In this document: one piece after another, positions 23,943 through 32,312 of the stretch
How positions within the stretch are numbered: the first letter of the stretch is position 1
Layout of the letters: each line of letters opens with the position of its first letter
NCBI GenBank assembly: GCA_022796195.1
Contig: JAAWIE010000010.1
Span: 1 to 39,427 of the forward strand
Length of the DNA stretch: 39,427 nt
Direction of reading: 5' to 3'
Source: Lawsonibacter sp.
Lineage (GTDB): Bacteria; Bacillota; Clostridia; Oscillospirales; Oscillospiraceae
Notes under the pieces: model-generated
What the model was told of the DNA's origin: nothing
Seen by the model: the letters and a program-made list of their open reading frames with translations, nothing else
Databases searched by the model: none
Program-made: the position numbers and the translations under genes

Positions 23943-24652
23943 GCGGCCCGTTCACCGGCTCCGCCCTGTTGGAAGCCGCCCGGGGAGGCGACAGCGCCGC
24001 CTGTGAACAGGTGCTGTTGGAGAACAACGGCCTGATTTGGAGCGTTGTCCGCCGGTACTATGGCCGGGGCGTGGAGCCGGACGACCTGTATCAGCTGGGT
24101 TGTCTGGGGTTCCTCAAGGCGGTCCAGGGGTTCGACCCGGAGTTCGGCACCCAGTTTTCTACCTACGCAGTCCCGAAAATCGCAGGAGAAATCCGGCGTT
24201 TTCTCCGGGATGACGGCCCGGTCAAGGTGAGCCGGGGGCTGAAAGAGCGCGGGACGGCCGTCCGAACCGCCAGGGGCCGGCTGTCCAGCCAGCTGGGCCG
24301 GGAACCTACCCTGTCGGAACTGGCGGAGGAAACCGGCATGACCCCAGAGGACATTGCCTCTGCGGAAACCGCAATCGAGCCGGTCGTCTCCCTCCATGCG
24401 GAGACAGGAGAGGATGGCCTCACCTTGGAAGGAATGCTCACCACCGGGAACGAGGAGGAGGGTATGGTGGAGCGCATTACCCTGCGGGCGGCGCTGTCTG
24501 GACTGCCTGAGCGGGAACGGCAGGTTTTGCTTCTGCGCTACTATCGAGGTATGACCCAGATGAATACTGCCCGGGTGCTGGGGGTGTCTCAGGTGCAGGT
24601 GTCCCGGCTGGAACGCCGGGCTTTAGAGCAGCTGCGGCGGGAATTGATGTAA
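23939..24652 (+). CDS. sigF: RNA polymerase sporulation sigma factor sigma F
   Basis: A 237-residue sigma-70-family factor that directs early forespore transcription. Region 2 contains DDLYQLGCLGFLKAVQGFDPEFG and FSTYAVPKIAGEIRRFLRDDG (in pieces), region 3 contains GREPTLSELAEETGM, and region 4 ends with the helix-turn-helix QMNTARVLGVSQVQVSRLE. The start is a GTG overlapping the spoIIAB stop. Length is close to Bacillus SigF (255). The presence of this operon indicates an endospore-forming lineage, though not that this strain sporulates. Confidence 0.94.
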   Translation: MSGPFTGSALLEAARGGDSAACEQVLLENNGLIWSVVRRYYGRGVEPDDLYQLGCLGFLKAVQGFDPEFGTQFSTYAVPKIAGEIRRFLRDDGPVKVSRGLKERGTAVRTARGRLSSQLGREPTLSELAEETGMTPEDIASAETAIEPVVSLHAETGEDGLTLEGMLTTGNEEEGMVERITLRAALSGLPERERQVLLLRYYRGMTQMNTARVLGVSQVQVSRLERRALEQLRRELM

Positions 24653-24671
24653 ATAATTGATTGCAATCCAA

Positions 24672-24701
24672 AAGGACAAGGCTCAGTTGGGCCTTGTCCT
24701 T
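24672..24701 (+). terminator. intrinsic terminator of the spoIIA operon
   Basis: AAGGACAAGGC and GCCTTGTCCTT, an 11-bp perfect stem with an 8-nt loop, followed by CTGTTTAT, 19 bases after the sigF stop. Confidence 0.85.
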
Positions 24702-24837
24702 CTGTTTATACCGGCGACGCCCGTTCCATATTGTCAAAGCATCCAAAAAAACCAATCGGTATCGACCCAAAAAGCAGCAGGGCGGGCAAGGGTGGTTTGA
24801 ATATGGAACTGCCAGCACAGTTTTCTGCTGTATATGA

Positions 24838-24867
24838 TTGACATGTTTGCAAAAGACATGGTATTAT
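24838..24867 (+). promoter_or_regulatory. sigma-A promoter of the hybrid kinase
   Basis: A perfect TTGACA at 24838-24843 and TATTAT at 24862-24867, spacer 18 bp. The leader is about 128 nt and holds no recognised riboswitch. Confidence 0.75.
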
Positions 24868-25001
24868 GACAAAGATTTTTTGTGTTGGAACTGGGAAGCG
24901 AACGGATACCAGCCTCGTGAAACGGCGTTTCCGGAAGAGCCCCCTCCGGAAATCCGCTGCGGGCGCTGAGATGGGCACCAGCCAATAGGGAGGACATTCA
25001 T

Positions 25002-27578
25002 ATGGATTATTCAGGAGAACGTTTGGACCTGGCGGATGCTTCGGACGCTGGAGCCCATGAGCGGCACAGCGGCATACGCAGTGTGCAGAATCTGGAGGCC
25101 GTCATCAACGAGGGCCTTCGCGTGGCCCTTCTGGAGGAGACGCCGGACCAGTCGCTGGAGGTACTGCTGGAGCATCTGGGAAAAGCGTTGAAGGGAGAAC
25201 GGACCTACATATTTGAGCAGAACGAGTCCGGCTGTGACGACAACACCTATGAATGGGCGGCCGACGGGATAAAACCGGAAAAAGAGAGTCTCCAAAACGT
25301 CCCTGCGGAGGTGTGTGCAAGCTGGTATCGAAAATTCCGTGTCGGCGAGCATATCGTCATTGAAAGCCTGGAGGATATTCGGGAGACGGACCCATTGCAA
25401 TATGAGAACCTAAAACGGCAGGGTATTCATTCTCTTGTGGTGGTCCCCCTGTATGACGGCAAACGAATCATCGGCTTTTACGGTGTGGACAATCCTCCTG
25501 CAAGGTCGTTGGAATACGCGTCGAATATGCTCCAGACTGCGGCATACTTTATCGTATCCTCTCTGAAACGGCGCAACTTGGTCCGGGAGCTTCAAAAGCG
25601 GAGCTATAATGTACTCCACGCGCTCAGTGTGGACTACCTGGGGATCTGCAAGGTGAACTTTGACACGGATGAATGTGAGGTTTACCGCAGCGGCGGACCA
25701 ATGGGCGCGGATTGGGCGGCCTATTTTCAGGATGGCTATGAAGCGGCGCTGGAGCGGTATATTTCCAAGTATGTGGTCCCCCGGGACCAGGAGCGGCTGC
25801 GCACGGTAACCCAGAAAAGCTACGTGCTTGCCCAGCTCAGGACCAAAAAGAAGTTTTCGGTTCGATATCAGATTCAAGACAGTTCCTCCGGCCTAAAGCA
25901 CCTGGAGCTTCATTTTTCTGCCACAGAGACGACCGCGACGGAAAACTGCGCGATTTTCGCCCAGCGGGACGTCAATGCGCTTGTAGAACAGGAGGAGAAG
26001 TATAAGCTGGAGGCCAGACAGAGTTTGGAAGACATTTTGGAGGGCGCCCGAACCGGAATCTGGACCATAGAGCTGGAGGAGGGCTGTCCTCCAAGAATGT
26101 ACGCAGACCGAACCATGCGGATACTGCTGGGTGTACCCGACGAGATTGGACCGGAGGAGTGCTACCAGCACTGGTTCGCGGGCATTGAAGCCGACTATGT
26201 GGGAATGGTAGAGGAAACCGTACAGGACATTCTGAAAAGCGGACGTTCTGAAGTGGTTTACCCCTGGAACCATCCAAATCTAGGGAAGATTTACGTCCGC
26301 TGCGGCGGCGTAACGGACAAAAATTTTAAAAAGTCCGGCGTCAGCCTAAACGGATACCATCAGGACATCACCGAGACCATGGTGACAAGAAAGAAGCAGG
26401 AACAGTCCATTATGGAGCTTCTGGAGCGGGTGAGGCAGGCAAACTCGGCCAAAAGCGAATTTCTTTCCCACATGTCCCACGATCTCCGCACACCTATCAA
26501 CGGGATTCTAGGTATGTTGTCCATTCTGGAAAAAAGCCAGGAGGACCCAGAACGGCAGAAAGAGTGCCGGAATAAAATCCGTGTATCAACCGAGCATCTT
26601 CTGTCCCTGGTGAATGATGTGCTCCAGGTCAGCAAGCTGGAGAGCGGAATGCCCGCGGCAGTGGAAGAACCGTTTGACCTGCGGGATGCGATGGAAGACT
26701 GCATCATGATCCTGTCTCCTCTGGCCGAGGAACGGAGCATCCGGCTGGAACTGGAGAATTCCGGCCTGCGGCACAGCAAAGTGATTGGAAATCCACTGCA
26801 CTTAAAACAAATCCTGACCAATGTCATTGACAATGCGCTGCGGTATAACCGGCCCCACGGCGCGGTCTTTGTCCGGGCGGAGGAAACTGCCTTTCAAGAT
26901 GGAACGGCACACTGCCGGTTTGTCATCGAAGACACCGGAATCGGAATTGGGGAGGAGTTTCAGGAGCACATCTTTGAGCCGTTCACACAGGAGCACCAGG
27001 GCGCAAGGACGAACTATAACGGCGTAGGGCTTGGCATGTCCATTGTCAAAAAGCTGGTCGACCAAATGGAAGGGACGGTTGCGCTCAGCAGCCGGATTGG
27101 CAAGGGGAGCGTGGTGCAGATCACCCTTCCCCTGAAAGCCGATGAGACGAAACAGGCTGAGCCTGCAAACCCAGCTTGGACCATGCCGGACAATCTGGCT
27201 GGGATGCGTGTGCTTCTGGTGGAGGACAACGAAATCAACTGTGAAATTGTGGAGTACATCCTCCGAGATGTGGGCGTGGAGGTCGTGACGGCAAACAACG
27301 GAAAAGCCGCCGTGGACACCTTCTCGGCGGCTGAACCGTGGGCGTTTCACTGTGTCCTCATGGACCTGATGATGCCGGTTATGAGCGGCTACGAGGCGAC
27401 GCGGGTAATTCGCAGCCTGGACCGGAGGGACGCGGAAACCGTGCCGATCATAGCGTTGTCGGCCAATGCCTTTGATGAGGATATTGCGCTGGCAAAGGAC
27501 GCCGGAATGAATGAGCATTTGGCAAAGCCGGTGGACATCCGGAAAATGTTTCAGGTCATGAGCCGGCTGAGAGGATAA
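25002..27578 (+). CDS. hybrid sensor histidine kinase/response regulator
   Basis: An 858-residue cytoplasmic kinase without membrane segments. A GAF-like domain (about 30-185, ending in VPLYDGKRIIGFYGVDNP) is followed by two PAS-like regions (about 205-330 and 340-455), a HisKA domain with H493 (HMSHDLRTPINGILGM), an HATPase (580-715, with GIGIGEEF and GVGLGMSIVKKL) and a C-terminal receiver with D788 (VLMDLMMPVMSG). The phosphate path may need an external Hpt protein, none of which is nearby. It lies alone after the sigF terminator with its own promoter. A link to sporulation entry is suggested only by location; a small-molecule signal at GAF/PAS is the family expectation. Confidence 0.9.
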   Translation: MDYSGERLDLADASDAGAHERHSGIRSVQNLEAVINEGLRVALLEETPDQSLEVLLEHLGKALKGERTYIFEQNESGCDDNTYEWAADGIKPEKESLQNVPAEVCASWYRKFRVGEHIVIESLEDIRETDPLQYENLKRQGIHSLVVVPLYDGKRIIGFYGVDNPPARSLEYASNMLQTAAYFIVSSLKRRNLVRELQKRSYNVLHALSVDYLGICKVNFDTDECEVYRSGGPMGADWAAYFQDGYEAALERYISKYVVPRDQERLRTVTQKSYVLAQLRTKKKFSVRYQIQDSSSGLKHLELHFSATETTATENCAIFAQRDVNALVEQEEKYKLEARQSLEDILEGARTGIWTIELEEGCPPRMYADRTMRILLGVPDEIGPEECYQHWFAGIEADYVGMVEETVQDILKSGRSEVVYPWNHPNLGKIYVRCGGVTDKNFKKSGVSLNGYHQDITETMVTRKKQEQSIMELLERVRQANSAKSEFLSHMSHDLRTPINGILGMLSILEKSQEDPERQKECRNKIRVSTEHLLSLVNDVLQVSKLESGMPAAVEEPFDLRDAMEDCIMILSPLAEERSIRLELENSGLRHSKVIGNPLHLKQILTNVIDNALRYNRPHGAVFVRAEETAFQDGTAHCRFVIEDTGIGIGEEFQEHIFEPFTQEHQGARTNYNGVGLGMSIVKKLVDQMEGTVALSSRIGKGSVVQITLPLKADETKQAEPANPAWTMPDNLAGMRVLLVEDNEINCEIVEYILRDVGVEVVTANNGKAAVDTFSAAEPWAFHCVLMDLMMPVMSGYEATRVIRSLDRRDAETVPIIALSANAFDEDIALAKDAGMNEHLAKPVDIRKMFQVMSRLRG

Positions 27579-27584
27579 CCAAAC

Positions 27585-27619
27585 AGGCACTATGAATCCT
27601 TTTGTGGTTCATGGTGCCT
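27585..27619 (+). terminator. intrinsic terminator of the hybrid kinase
   Basis: AGGCACTATGAA and TTCATGGTGCCT form a 12-bp stem with one G·T pair; TGTTTTGTC follows. Confidence 0.8.
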
Positions 27620-27763
27620 TGTTTTGTCTGCGATTCTCTCCGGCGCATTCATTCCTCCGCTTTCCGTTCAGCACCTGCAAAAACCTGCTGTCAATAATTT
27701 TTCTTTCACGTGTGTAACGAACCGTTCTTTTGTGGGATATACAAAGGGAAAGGAGGGAGCTCC

Positions 27764-28252
27764 ATGGACGATATGGATGCCATTTACCGCAGCCACGCCC
27801 AGACAGTCTACAAATTCCTGCGGGCACAATGCCGGGACCCGGACCTTGCGGAAGAACTGACCCAGGAGACCTTTTACCAAGCGGTCCGCTCAATTGACCG
27901 CTTTGACGGCACCTGCAAACTCTCCGTCTGGCTGTGCCAGATTGCCAAACACCTTTGGTACCAGCATTTGCGAAAGCATCAGCGGGAAACGGCTGCGCTG
28001 GAGACAGCCCTTGAGCACACTGCCTCCTCGGCAGAGGAGGGGGTGTTAGAACAAGAGGGCTGGATCACCCTTCTGCGGCAGATACACAATCTGCCGCAGC
28101 TGTCTCGAGAGGTGGTCTATCTGCGGGCTTTCGGCGGGCTCAGCTTCCGGGAAATCGGGGATGTGCTGGGGAAAACCGAGTCATGGGCTCGGGTAACCTT
28201 TTACCGGAGTAAGGAAAAATTGCGAAATGGAGGGCATGAAGATGAAAAATGA
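27764..28252 (+). CDS. ECF-type RNA polymerase sigma factor
   Basis: A 162-residue sigma-70 family factor with only regions 2 and 4. Region 2 includes DPDLAEELTQETFYQAVRSI and region 4 includes LSREVVYLRAFGGLSFREIG and LGKTESWARVTFYRSKEKL. I start it at the ATG at 27764, after AAAGGAGG, not 18 codons earlier. It overlaps the anti-sigma gene by 11 bases, the usual sigma/anti-sigma coupling. Self-regulated promoters are common for such pairs; TGTAAC at 27713-27718 upstream is a weak candidate -35. The stress it responds to is unknown. Confidence 0.9.
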   Translation: MDDMDAIYRSHAQTVYKFLRAQCRDPDLAEELTQETFYQAVRSIDRFDGTCKLSVWLCQIAKHLWYQHLRKHQRETAALETALEHTASSAEEGVLEQEGWITLLRQIHNLPQLSREVVYLRAFGGLSFREIGDVLGKTESWARVTFYRSKEKLRNGGHEDEK

Positions 28253-29291
28253 TTTGACTTGCGGTGTAGTCTGTGACCTGCTGCCAAACTATGTAGACGG
28301 CCTTTTGTGCGGGGAGTCCCAGCAGGCAGTAAACCGGCATCTGGCGGACTGCTCCCAATGCGCCGCCACTTTGGATGCCATGCGGACACCGGAGCCGGAA
28401 CCGCCAGAAGAATCCCGAGAGGTGGATTATTTAAAACAAGTCAAAAAGCGCAACAACCGGAGAATTGCCGCCGCCGTCTTCTGCACTGCGCTGGTTCTGC
28501 TGTCCGCGTTTTTGCTGAAGCTGTTTGTCATCGGGACCCCCCTCCAGCCTCAAAGCGTAGCCGTCACAAAGGCGGAGGTAAAAGATGGCGTACTCCATCT
28601 GTCTATGTTCTCCGCCTGGTCAAGCAACGCATTCCACGGCTGGCATGTGGAGACAGAAAATGGAATTGCCTCTGTCTACGCAAGAGATGTGCTGGTATCG
28701 CCCCTGTATTCCAGCGGAGACGCTGATCTGGAAATCCCACTGGAGGGGGTGCAGGAGGTGTGGCTGGGCGGCGTCTCCGGGCGGCTGCTCTGGCAGGATG
28801 GTATGGTGATCTCCCCGTTGGTCCTGGAGCTGATGGACGCCCGCGCCCCTTACTGCGGCGACCCCGCCGCTTCGGCCCGTATTGCGGAGATTCTGCGTCT
28901 CCCCGACCGGCTGGGCAGCTATACATTTCGTCTGCAAACCGACAAGCATCCCTACGAAGTCACGCTGGAGTTTGGGGACGAGCCCACAGACGAACAGCTC
29001 AATCTTGTGACCTGCTATAATCTGCTTACCCTGGCGCTGGTGGACAATCTGGAGTCATCCCTGTTCAAGCGCCCCGCTTACGGGGATCCGAGTATGACCG
29101 TCAACGTCGGGATGGAGCTGGACGGCGTGAATGAGACGGTCCTGCCTGCGCTGGTGGAGGAGTACAACACCGCCAACGGCGCTGACTGGGAACCCAAGGC
29201 CAGTATCAAGGACTACACCCGTTCCCCGGCGGACCTCCAGCGGCTGCTGCTGATTTTAGACTCCTTTTATGAGGCCGGTCTTACGAGCTAG
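28242..29291 (+). CDS. transmembrane anti-sigma factor with zinc-finger domain
   Basis: A 349-residue single-pass membrane protein. The cytoplasmic N-terminus is a ZAS/zf-HC2 domain with H33-x3-C37-x2-C40 (HLADCSQC) plus nearby cysteines C7, C11 and C23. A membrane helix lies at about 75-97 (IAAAVFCTALVLLSAFLLKLFV), and the remaining 250 residues are a predicted extracytoplasmic sensor domain that I do not recognise. Of three close ATGs I prefer 28242, which has GGAGGG at proper distance. It should sequester the upstream ECF sigma factor until an envelope signal releases it. Confidence 0.88.
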   Translation: MKNDLTCGVVCDLLPNYVDGLLCGESQQAVNRHLADCSQCAATLDAMRTPEPEPPEESREVDYLKQVKKRNNRRIAAAVFCTALVLLSAFLLKLFVIGTPLQPQSVAVTKAEVKDGVLHLSMFSAWSSNAFHGWHVETENGIASVYARDVLVSPLYSSGDADLEIPLEGVQEVWLGGVSGRLLWQDGMVISPLVLELMDARAPYCGDPAASARIAEILRLPDRLGSYTFRLQTDKHPYEVTLEFGDEPTDEQLNLVTCYNLLTLALVDNLESSLFKRPAYGDPSMTVNVGMELDGVNETVLPALVEEYNTANGADWEPKASIKDYTRSPADLQRLLLILDSFYEAGLTS

Positions 29292-29318
29292 ACCGCACTC
29301 CCCTATTGACAACGGCGA

Positions 29319-29361
29319 AACCTGTTGCAGGGGCGCAAGTCACGCGCCCCTGCAACAGGTT
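29319..29361. repeat. 18-bp perfect inverted repeat between convergent genes
   Basis: AACCTGTTGCAGGGGCGC and its exact complement flank a 7-nt loop (29337-29343). It lies between the anti-sigma stop and the amidase stop and may act as a convergent terminator, though no T-run follows. The TGCAGGGGCGC core resembles short palindromes that, from memory, recur across Oscillospiraceae genomes. Confidence 0.75.
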
Positions 29362-29364
29362 CCA

Positions 29365-30153
29365 TCAGTTTGCCGGTTCCGTCTGGAAAAAGCGGTAGAG
29401 CATTTGCACGGTCTCCTCCCGGGTGGGGAAGGCTTTATAATTTTGCTGTCCATCGTGATCCCCCACCACAATCCCCCGTTGTTCTGCCCATTCTCGGGCG
29501 GGTTCAGACCAGCCGCTGGGGGAAAGCTGAGCCCGGCGGGACAAATAGCTCTCCATCATCTCGTCAAAGCGTTCCTGTGTCATAGTGTCATCCTCCATGG
29601 TCCGGGCCACATCCTCCCGGAACCGATCCATCGTCACCCCGTGTTTCGGCCACCACTGCAACACGTCGCCGTGCTGGCTGGCATTGCCCAAATCGTATCC
29701 CTCCGCATGGCAGATCACCACACCAGGCTCCAGCGGGTCCAAGGAATACATCTGGCACAGCATGGCAGTCAATTCAAGCGCATTGCGGTAGATCGCGTCA
29801 AAATAGGGTTGATTGGCCGTCACATCATAACCCACCATCTCACCGCCCTGGTAGGTATGGCCGGCGGGTTCACAGCACTCGAACGCCAGATGGGTGTCGT
29901 TGGCGCTGCGCCCGCTGGTTCCTGTTCCAGCGTGCCAGCCCCGCACCGTCCACGGCAAAGTTTGAATGACCCTATCCTGTCCCACAAAGGCGTGGACGCA
30001 CTTTTGTACGTCCGGTCCGTTCCAGCGGCGGACAAACACCATAGGGTCCGGCTGAGCCACCCCAGTGGAATGGACCATGACTCCCTTCGGCTTCAGGGGC
30101 CTTTTTTCCTGGTAGCACTCGTTTTGCGTCAAAATTTGCTGTTCAAGTTCCAT
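29365..30153 (-). CDS. N-acetylmuramoyl-L-alanine amidase (Amidase_2/PGRP family)
   Basis: A 262-residue zinc amidase of the T7-lysozyme/PGRP fold, which cuts the lactyl-amide bond of peptidoglycan. Key segments are VMVHSTG (first zinc histidine), the FECCE strand and the CHAEGYDLGNASQHGDV and WWPKHG block near residues 150-175, a pattern I associate with phage-type amidases of gut Firmicutes. Starting at the ATG at 30153, with AAAGGAGG upstream, there is no signal peptide, so export would need a holin or lysis. No phage genes surround it. The C-terminal REWAEQRGIVVGDHDGQ block resembles half of an SLH-like or wall-binding helix pair. Confidence 0.88.
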   Translation of the reverse strand: MELEQQILTQNECYQEKRPLKPKGVMVHSTGVAQPDPMVFVRRWNGPDVQKCVHAFVGQDRVIQTLPWTVRGWHAGTGTSGRSANDTHLAFECCEPAGHTYQGGEMVGYDVTANQPYFDAIYRNALELTAMLCQMYSLDPLEPGVVICHAEGYDLGNASQHGDVLQWWPKHGVTMDRFREDVARTMEDDTMTQERFDEMMESYLSRRAQLSPSGWSEPAREWAEQRGIVVGDHDGQQNYKAFPTREETVQMLYRFFQTEPAN

Positions 30154-30249
30154 AACAGCCTCCTTTGGGCCGGGGGCCTGGAGAGGCCCCTGGTATTCTA
30201 TGCCCCCGAATACAGTTTGGACCACAAATGGGAAGAAGCCCTTGGAGTG

Positions 30250-30918
30250 TCAAAGCTCCGGGGGCTTCTCGTCCCATGGCAGGGTAAATACCGGGCACCC
30301 CTCCGCCGCCGGAGCGGCGGCGCACTGCGGAAGAGAAATCTCCACCCCAGCTTCTGTGAGGCACCAGCCTCGAAATGGGCGAGCCGCCTTGGCTTTCTTG
30401 CGCCAATTGACATCCAGAAAGCAGTCGCCGCTCTGTCGCCGCGCCTCCCCCTGCCGAAAGACGGCCTCCCAGAGCCGGGACCTCCAGCCCCGCTGTGTTC
30501 TAAAAAGACTGTGCAGGGGTTTGGGAGCTCCTTCACCCAGGGTCCAGACGTCCCCCCAGCGTACCCGAGCCGGGCGGCTGTCTCCCCGAATCTCGGAGCC
30601 GTGAAACCGCAGGCTAAGTACCCCGTCCCGGAGCAAAACGGTTTCGCCCCCCAGTTCTCCTCTCCAAGGTACAAAGGGGCGGGCGGATTCCCGGCGGGCA
30701 GCCAGTTCCAGGCAAGCGCACCAGTAGACCTCCCGCTCCCACCGCTGCCGCCAACTCCGGGCCAGATGGGCATAGTACCGGCTGATCCACCTGCCTCCCA
30801 AACCGCCCCCCTCCACCTTGGGCCAGCACAGAACATACTCCAGTACTGTTTCTCCCTCCAGCGTCAAGCAGCGCCGTTCCTCCTGCCAAACAATTTGAAC
30901 CTCTGCCGGTTCCTTCAT
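30250..30918 (-). CDS. DUF3298/RsiV-like protein of unknown function, no signal peptide
   Basis: A 222-residue protein, very rich in tryptophan and arginine, starting at the ATG at 30918 after GAGGAGG. The C-terminal block CFLDVNWRKK...GWCLTEAGVEISLP...VFTLPWDE follows the order of the DUF3298 domain seen in RsiV-type proteins (a 'gl.f.f....i.p' strand pair). The middle WRGELGGETVLLRDGVLSLRFHG also fits. Unlike RsiV it has no membrane segment or signal peptide. It is cotranscribed with the amidase, 96 bases apart, so a role linked to peptidoglycan or amidase control is possible. The domain call is by eye and needs profile searching. Confidence 0.6.
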   Translation of the reverse strand: MKEPAEVQIVWQEERRCLTLEGETVLEYVLCWPKVEGGGLGGRWISRYYAHLARSWRQRWEREVYWCACLELAARRESARPFVPWRGELGGETVLLRDGVLSLRFHGSEIRGDSRPARVRWGDVWTLGEGAPKPLHSLFRTQRGWRSRLWEAVFRQGEARRQSGDCFLDVNWRKKAKAARPFRGWCLTEAGVEISLPQCAAAPAAEGCPVFTLPWDEKPPEL

Positions 30919-31045
30919 GGGACACGCCTCCTCTCCCTGTTTTTCCATTCTATGTCCAGTGTGGAACGGGTGTGATTTGGGAGACCGGAGGCGTTTCGCC
31001 GGTTCTCAGACAGTCGATGCGGCTCTATGTCTTAATATTTTAAAG

Positions 31046-31074
31046 TTTACTTTTCTGATACAGCGTGTTAAAAT
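31046..31074 (+). promoter_or_regulatory. extended -10 promoter of the yerC operon
   Basis: TTTACT at 31046-31051 and TAAAAT at 31069-31074, spacer 17 bp, with TG at 31066-31067 making an extended -10. The transcript should start near 31081, leaving a 180-nt leader. Confidence 0.7.
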
Positions 31075-31080
31075 AAAGAA

Positions 31081-31262
31081 AGCGCCGTTTGAAACCGGGA
31101 AACTGCCCAATGGCAAGGAGTTTGACCACCAGACAAGCACAGTTTTTTACCGGAATTCCAGCCGGATGAGCCGGAACATAGGGGGAGTACAGCGACCCGC
31201 TGTTTAGTCGTGCGGGCCGGTTTCAAGCAAGCCCTAAAATACAGAGAGGCAGGTACGCCATT
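31081..31262 (+). ncRNA. structured 5' leader of the yerC operon, possible riboswitch-like element
   Basis: The leader begins seven or eight bases before a closing stem: TTGAAACCGG (31089-31098) pairs perfectly with CCGGTTTCAA (31217-31226). Inside are TGCC-CAAT-GGCA (31104-31115) and two mutually exclusive stems. CCCGC (31196-31200) can pair with GCGGG (31212-31216), or CAGCG (31190-31194) with CGCTG (31198-31202). The region between the closing stem and the ATG is unstructured and purine-rich. Leader length, closing stem and alternative pairing are typical of regulatory leaders, but I cannot assign it to a known riboswitch class. Confidence 0.5.
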
Positions 31263-31559
31263 ATGTCAAAATTTTTGGACAAGCAGAGCAGCGATGCCCT
31301 GTATCGGGCCATAGTCAGCATTCAAGACGAGGACGAGTGCCGCAAATTTCTGGAGGACCTATGCACCGTCTCCGAGTTGAAGGCCATGGCCCAGCGCATG
31401 GACGTGGCCCTGCTGTTGGACGAAGGACTGATTTACAGCGAAATTCTGGAAAAAACCGGGGCTTCCAGTGCCACAATCAGCCGGGTGAACCGTTGTCTTC
31501 ACTACGGCGCAGGGGGCTATCAGGTCATCGTCCCCCGTCTGAAGGCGGAACAGACATGA
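31263..31559 (+). CDS. YerC/YecD-family TrpR-related DNA-binding protein
   Basis: A 98-residue helical protein of the YerC/TrpR-like superfamily. The TrpR-type helix-turn-helix is LYSEILEKTGASSATISRVNRCLHYG-like in order (written here in short: ILEKTGASSATISRV at about 63-77), preceded by FLEDLCTVSELKAMAQRMDVA, the family-defining block. In Bacillus YerC is a small repressor-type protein of uncertain target. It heads a three-gene operon and overlaps the methyltransferase start by ATGA. The structured leader before it suggests an additional RNA-level control. Confidence 0.9.
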   Translation: MSKFLDKQSSDALYRAIVSIQDEDECRKFLEDLCTVSELKAMAQRMDVALLLDEGLIYSEILEKTGASSATISRVNRCLHYGAGGYQVIVPRLKAEQT

Positions 31560-32308
31560 GCAGCTACGACTTTCTGGCCGGTTGTTACGACCGCCTGACC
31601 TACGATGTCCACTATTCCGTCTGGGCAGATTATATCGAAAAGCACTTTGCCAAACGTCCCCTGCCTGGGAAGACGGTTTTGGACTTAGCCTGCGGCACCG
31701 GCTCCCTCACCCGTGAACTGGCACTGCGGGGATACGAGATGATCGGCGTGGACCAGTCGCCGGAAATGCTGGCGGAGGCAGCGGAGAAGAATCGCGGCAT
31801 TGCCCCGGTCGCACCCATTTTCCTGTGCCAGCCCATGGAACATCTGGACCTCTACGGCACTATCGACGCCTGCGTCTGCTGTCTGGACAGCGTTAATTAT
31901 GTCACGGAACCCAAAAAGCTGGCCCAAGCCTTTGCGCGGGTCCATCTGTTTCTCATGCCGGGGGGCCTGTTCCTCTTTGATATCAACACACCGGAAAAGC
32001 TGGAGAGCCTGGACGGACAGGTATTTCTGGATGAGACAGAGGATACCTACTGCGTCTGGCGCGCGGAGTTCTCACACAGAAGCCGGATATGCTCCTATTT
32101 TATGGACCTCTTTCGCCTGGACGAGAAGACCGGGCAGTGGAACCGTGGCGAGGAACTCCATCGGGAGCGGGCCTATACCACCGCTGAGCTTACCGCCATG
32201 CTGGAGGAAGCCGGGTTTCATGAGATCAAACTGTTTGGCGAATTAAAAATGCGTCCGCCCAAACCGAGCGAAGCGCGCATTTTCTTTACTGCAAGAAAGG
32301 ATCATTAA
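31556..32308 (+). CDS. class I SAM-dependent methyltransferase
   Basis: A 250-residue Rossmann-fold methyltransferase. Motif I is LDLACGTGSL (about 41-50), motif II is MIGVDQSPEML (about 60-70), and the acidic motif is IDACVCCLDSVNYV. It matches the small-molecule or rRNA-type methyltransferases often found beside YerC in Clostridia, as I recall. The true start is the ATG at 31556 that overlaps the yerC stop; a longer in-frame extension inside yerC is not real. It ends four bases before the Hsp33 gene. The substrate is unknown. Confidence 0.88.
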   Translation: MSSYDFLAGCYDRLTYDVHYSVWADYIEKHFAKRPLPGKTVLDLACGTGSLTRELALRGYEMIGVDQSPEMLAEAAEKNRGIAPVAPIFLCQPMEHLDLYGTIDACVCCLDSVNYVTEPKKLAQAFARVHLFLMPGGLFLFDINTPEKLESLDGQVFLDETEDTYCVWRAEFSHRSRICSYFMDLFRLDEKTGQWNRGEELHRERAYTTAELTAMLEEAGFHEIKLFGELKMRPPKPSEARIFFTARKDH

Positions 32309-32312
32309 ATCT

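Noticed and set aside
29269-30975. 568-codon plus-strand open frame
   Set aside because: It is antisense to the amidase and the DUF3298-like gene, has a proline/serine/alanine-rich composition typical of a GC-rich shadow frame, and lacks a ribosome site.
31158-31178. hammerhead-like GGATGAG...GGAAC in the yerC leader
   Set aside because: The invariant CUGAUGA and GAAA core nucleotides and a cleavage site are not present.
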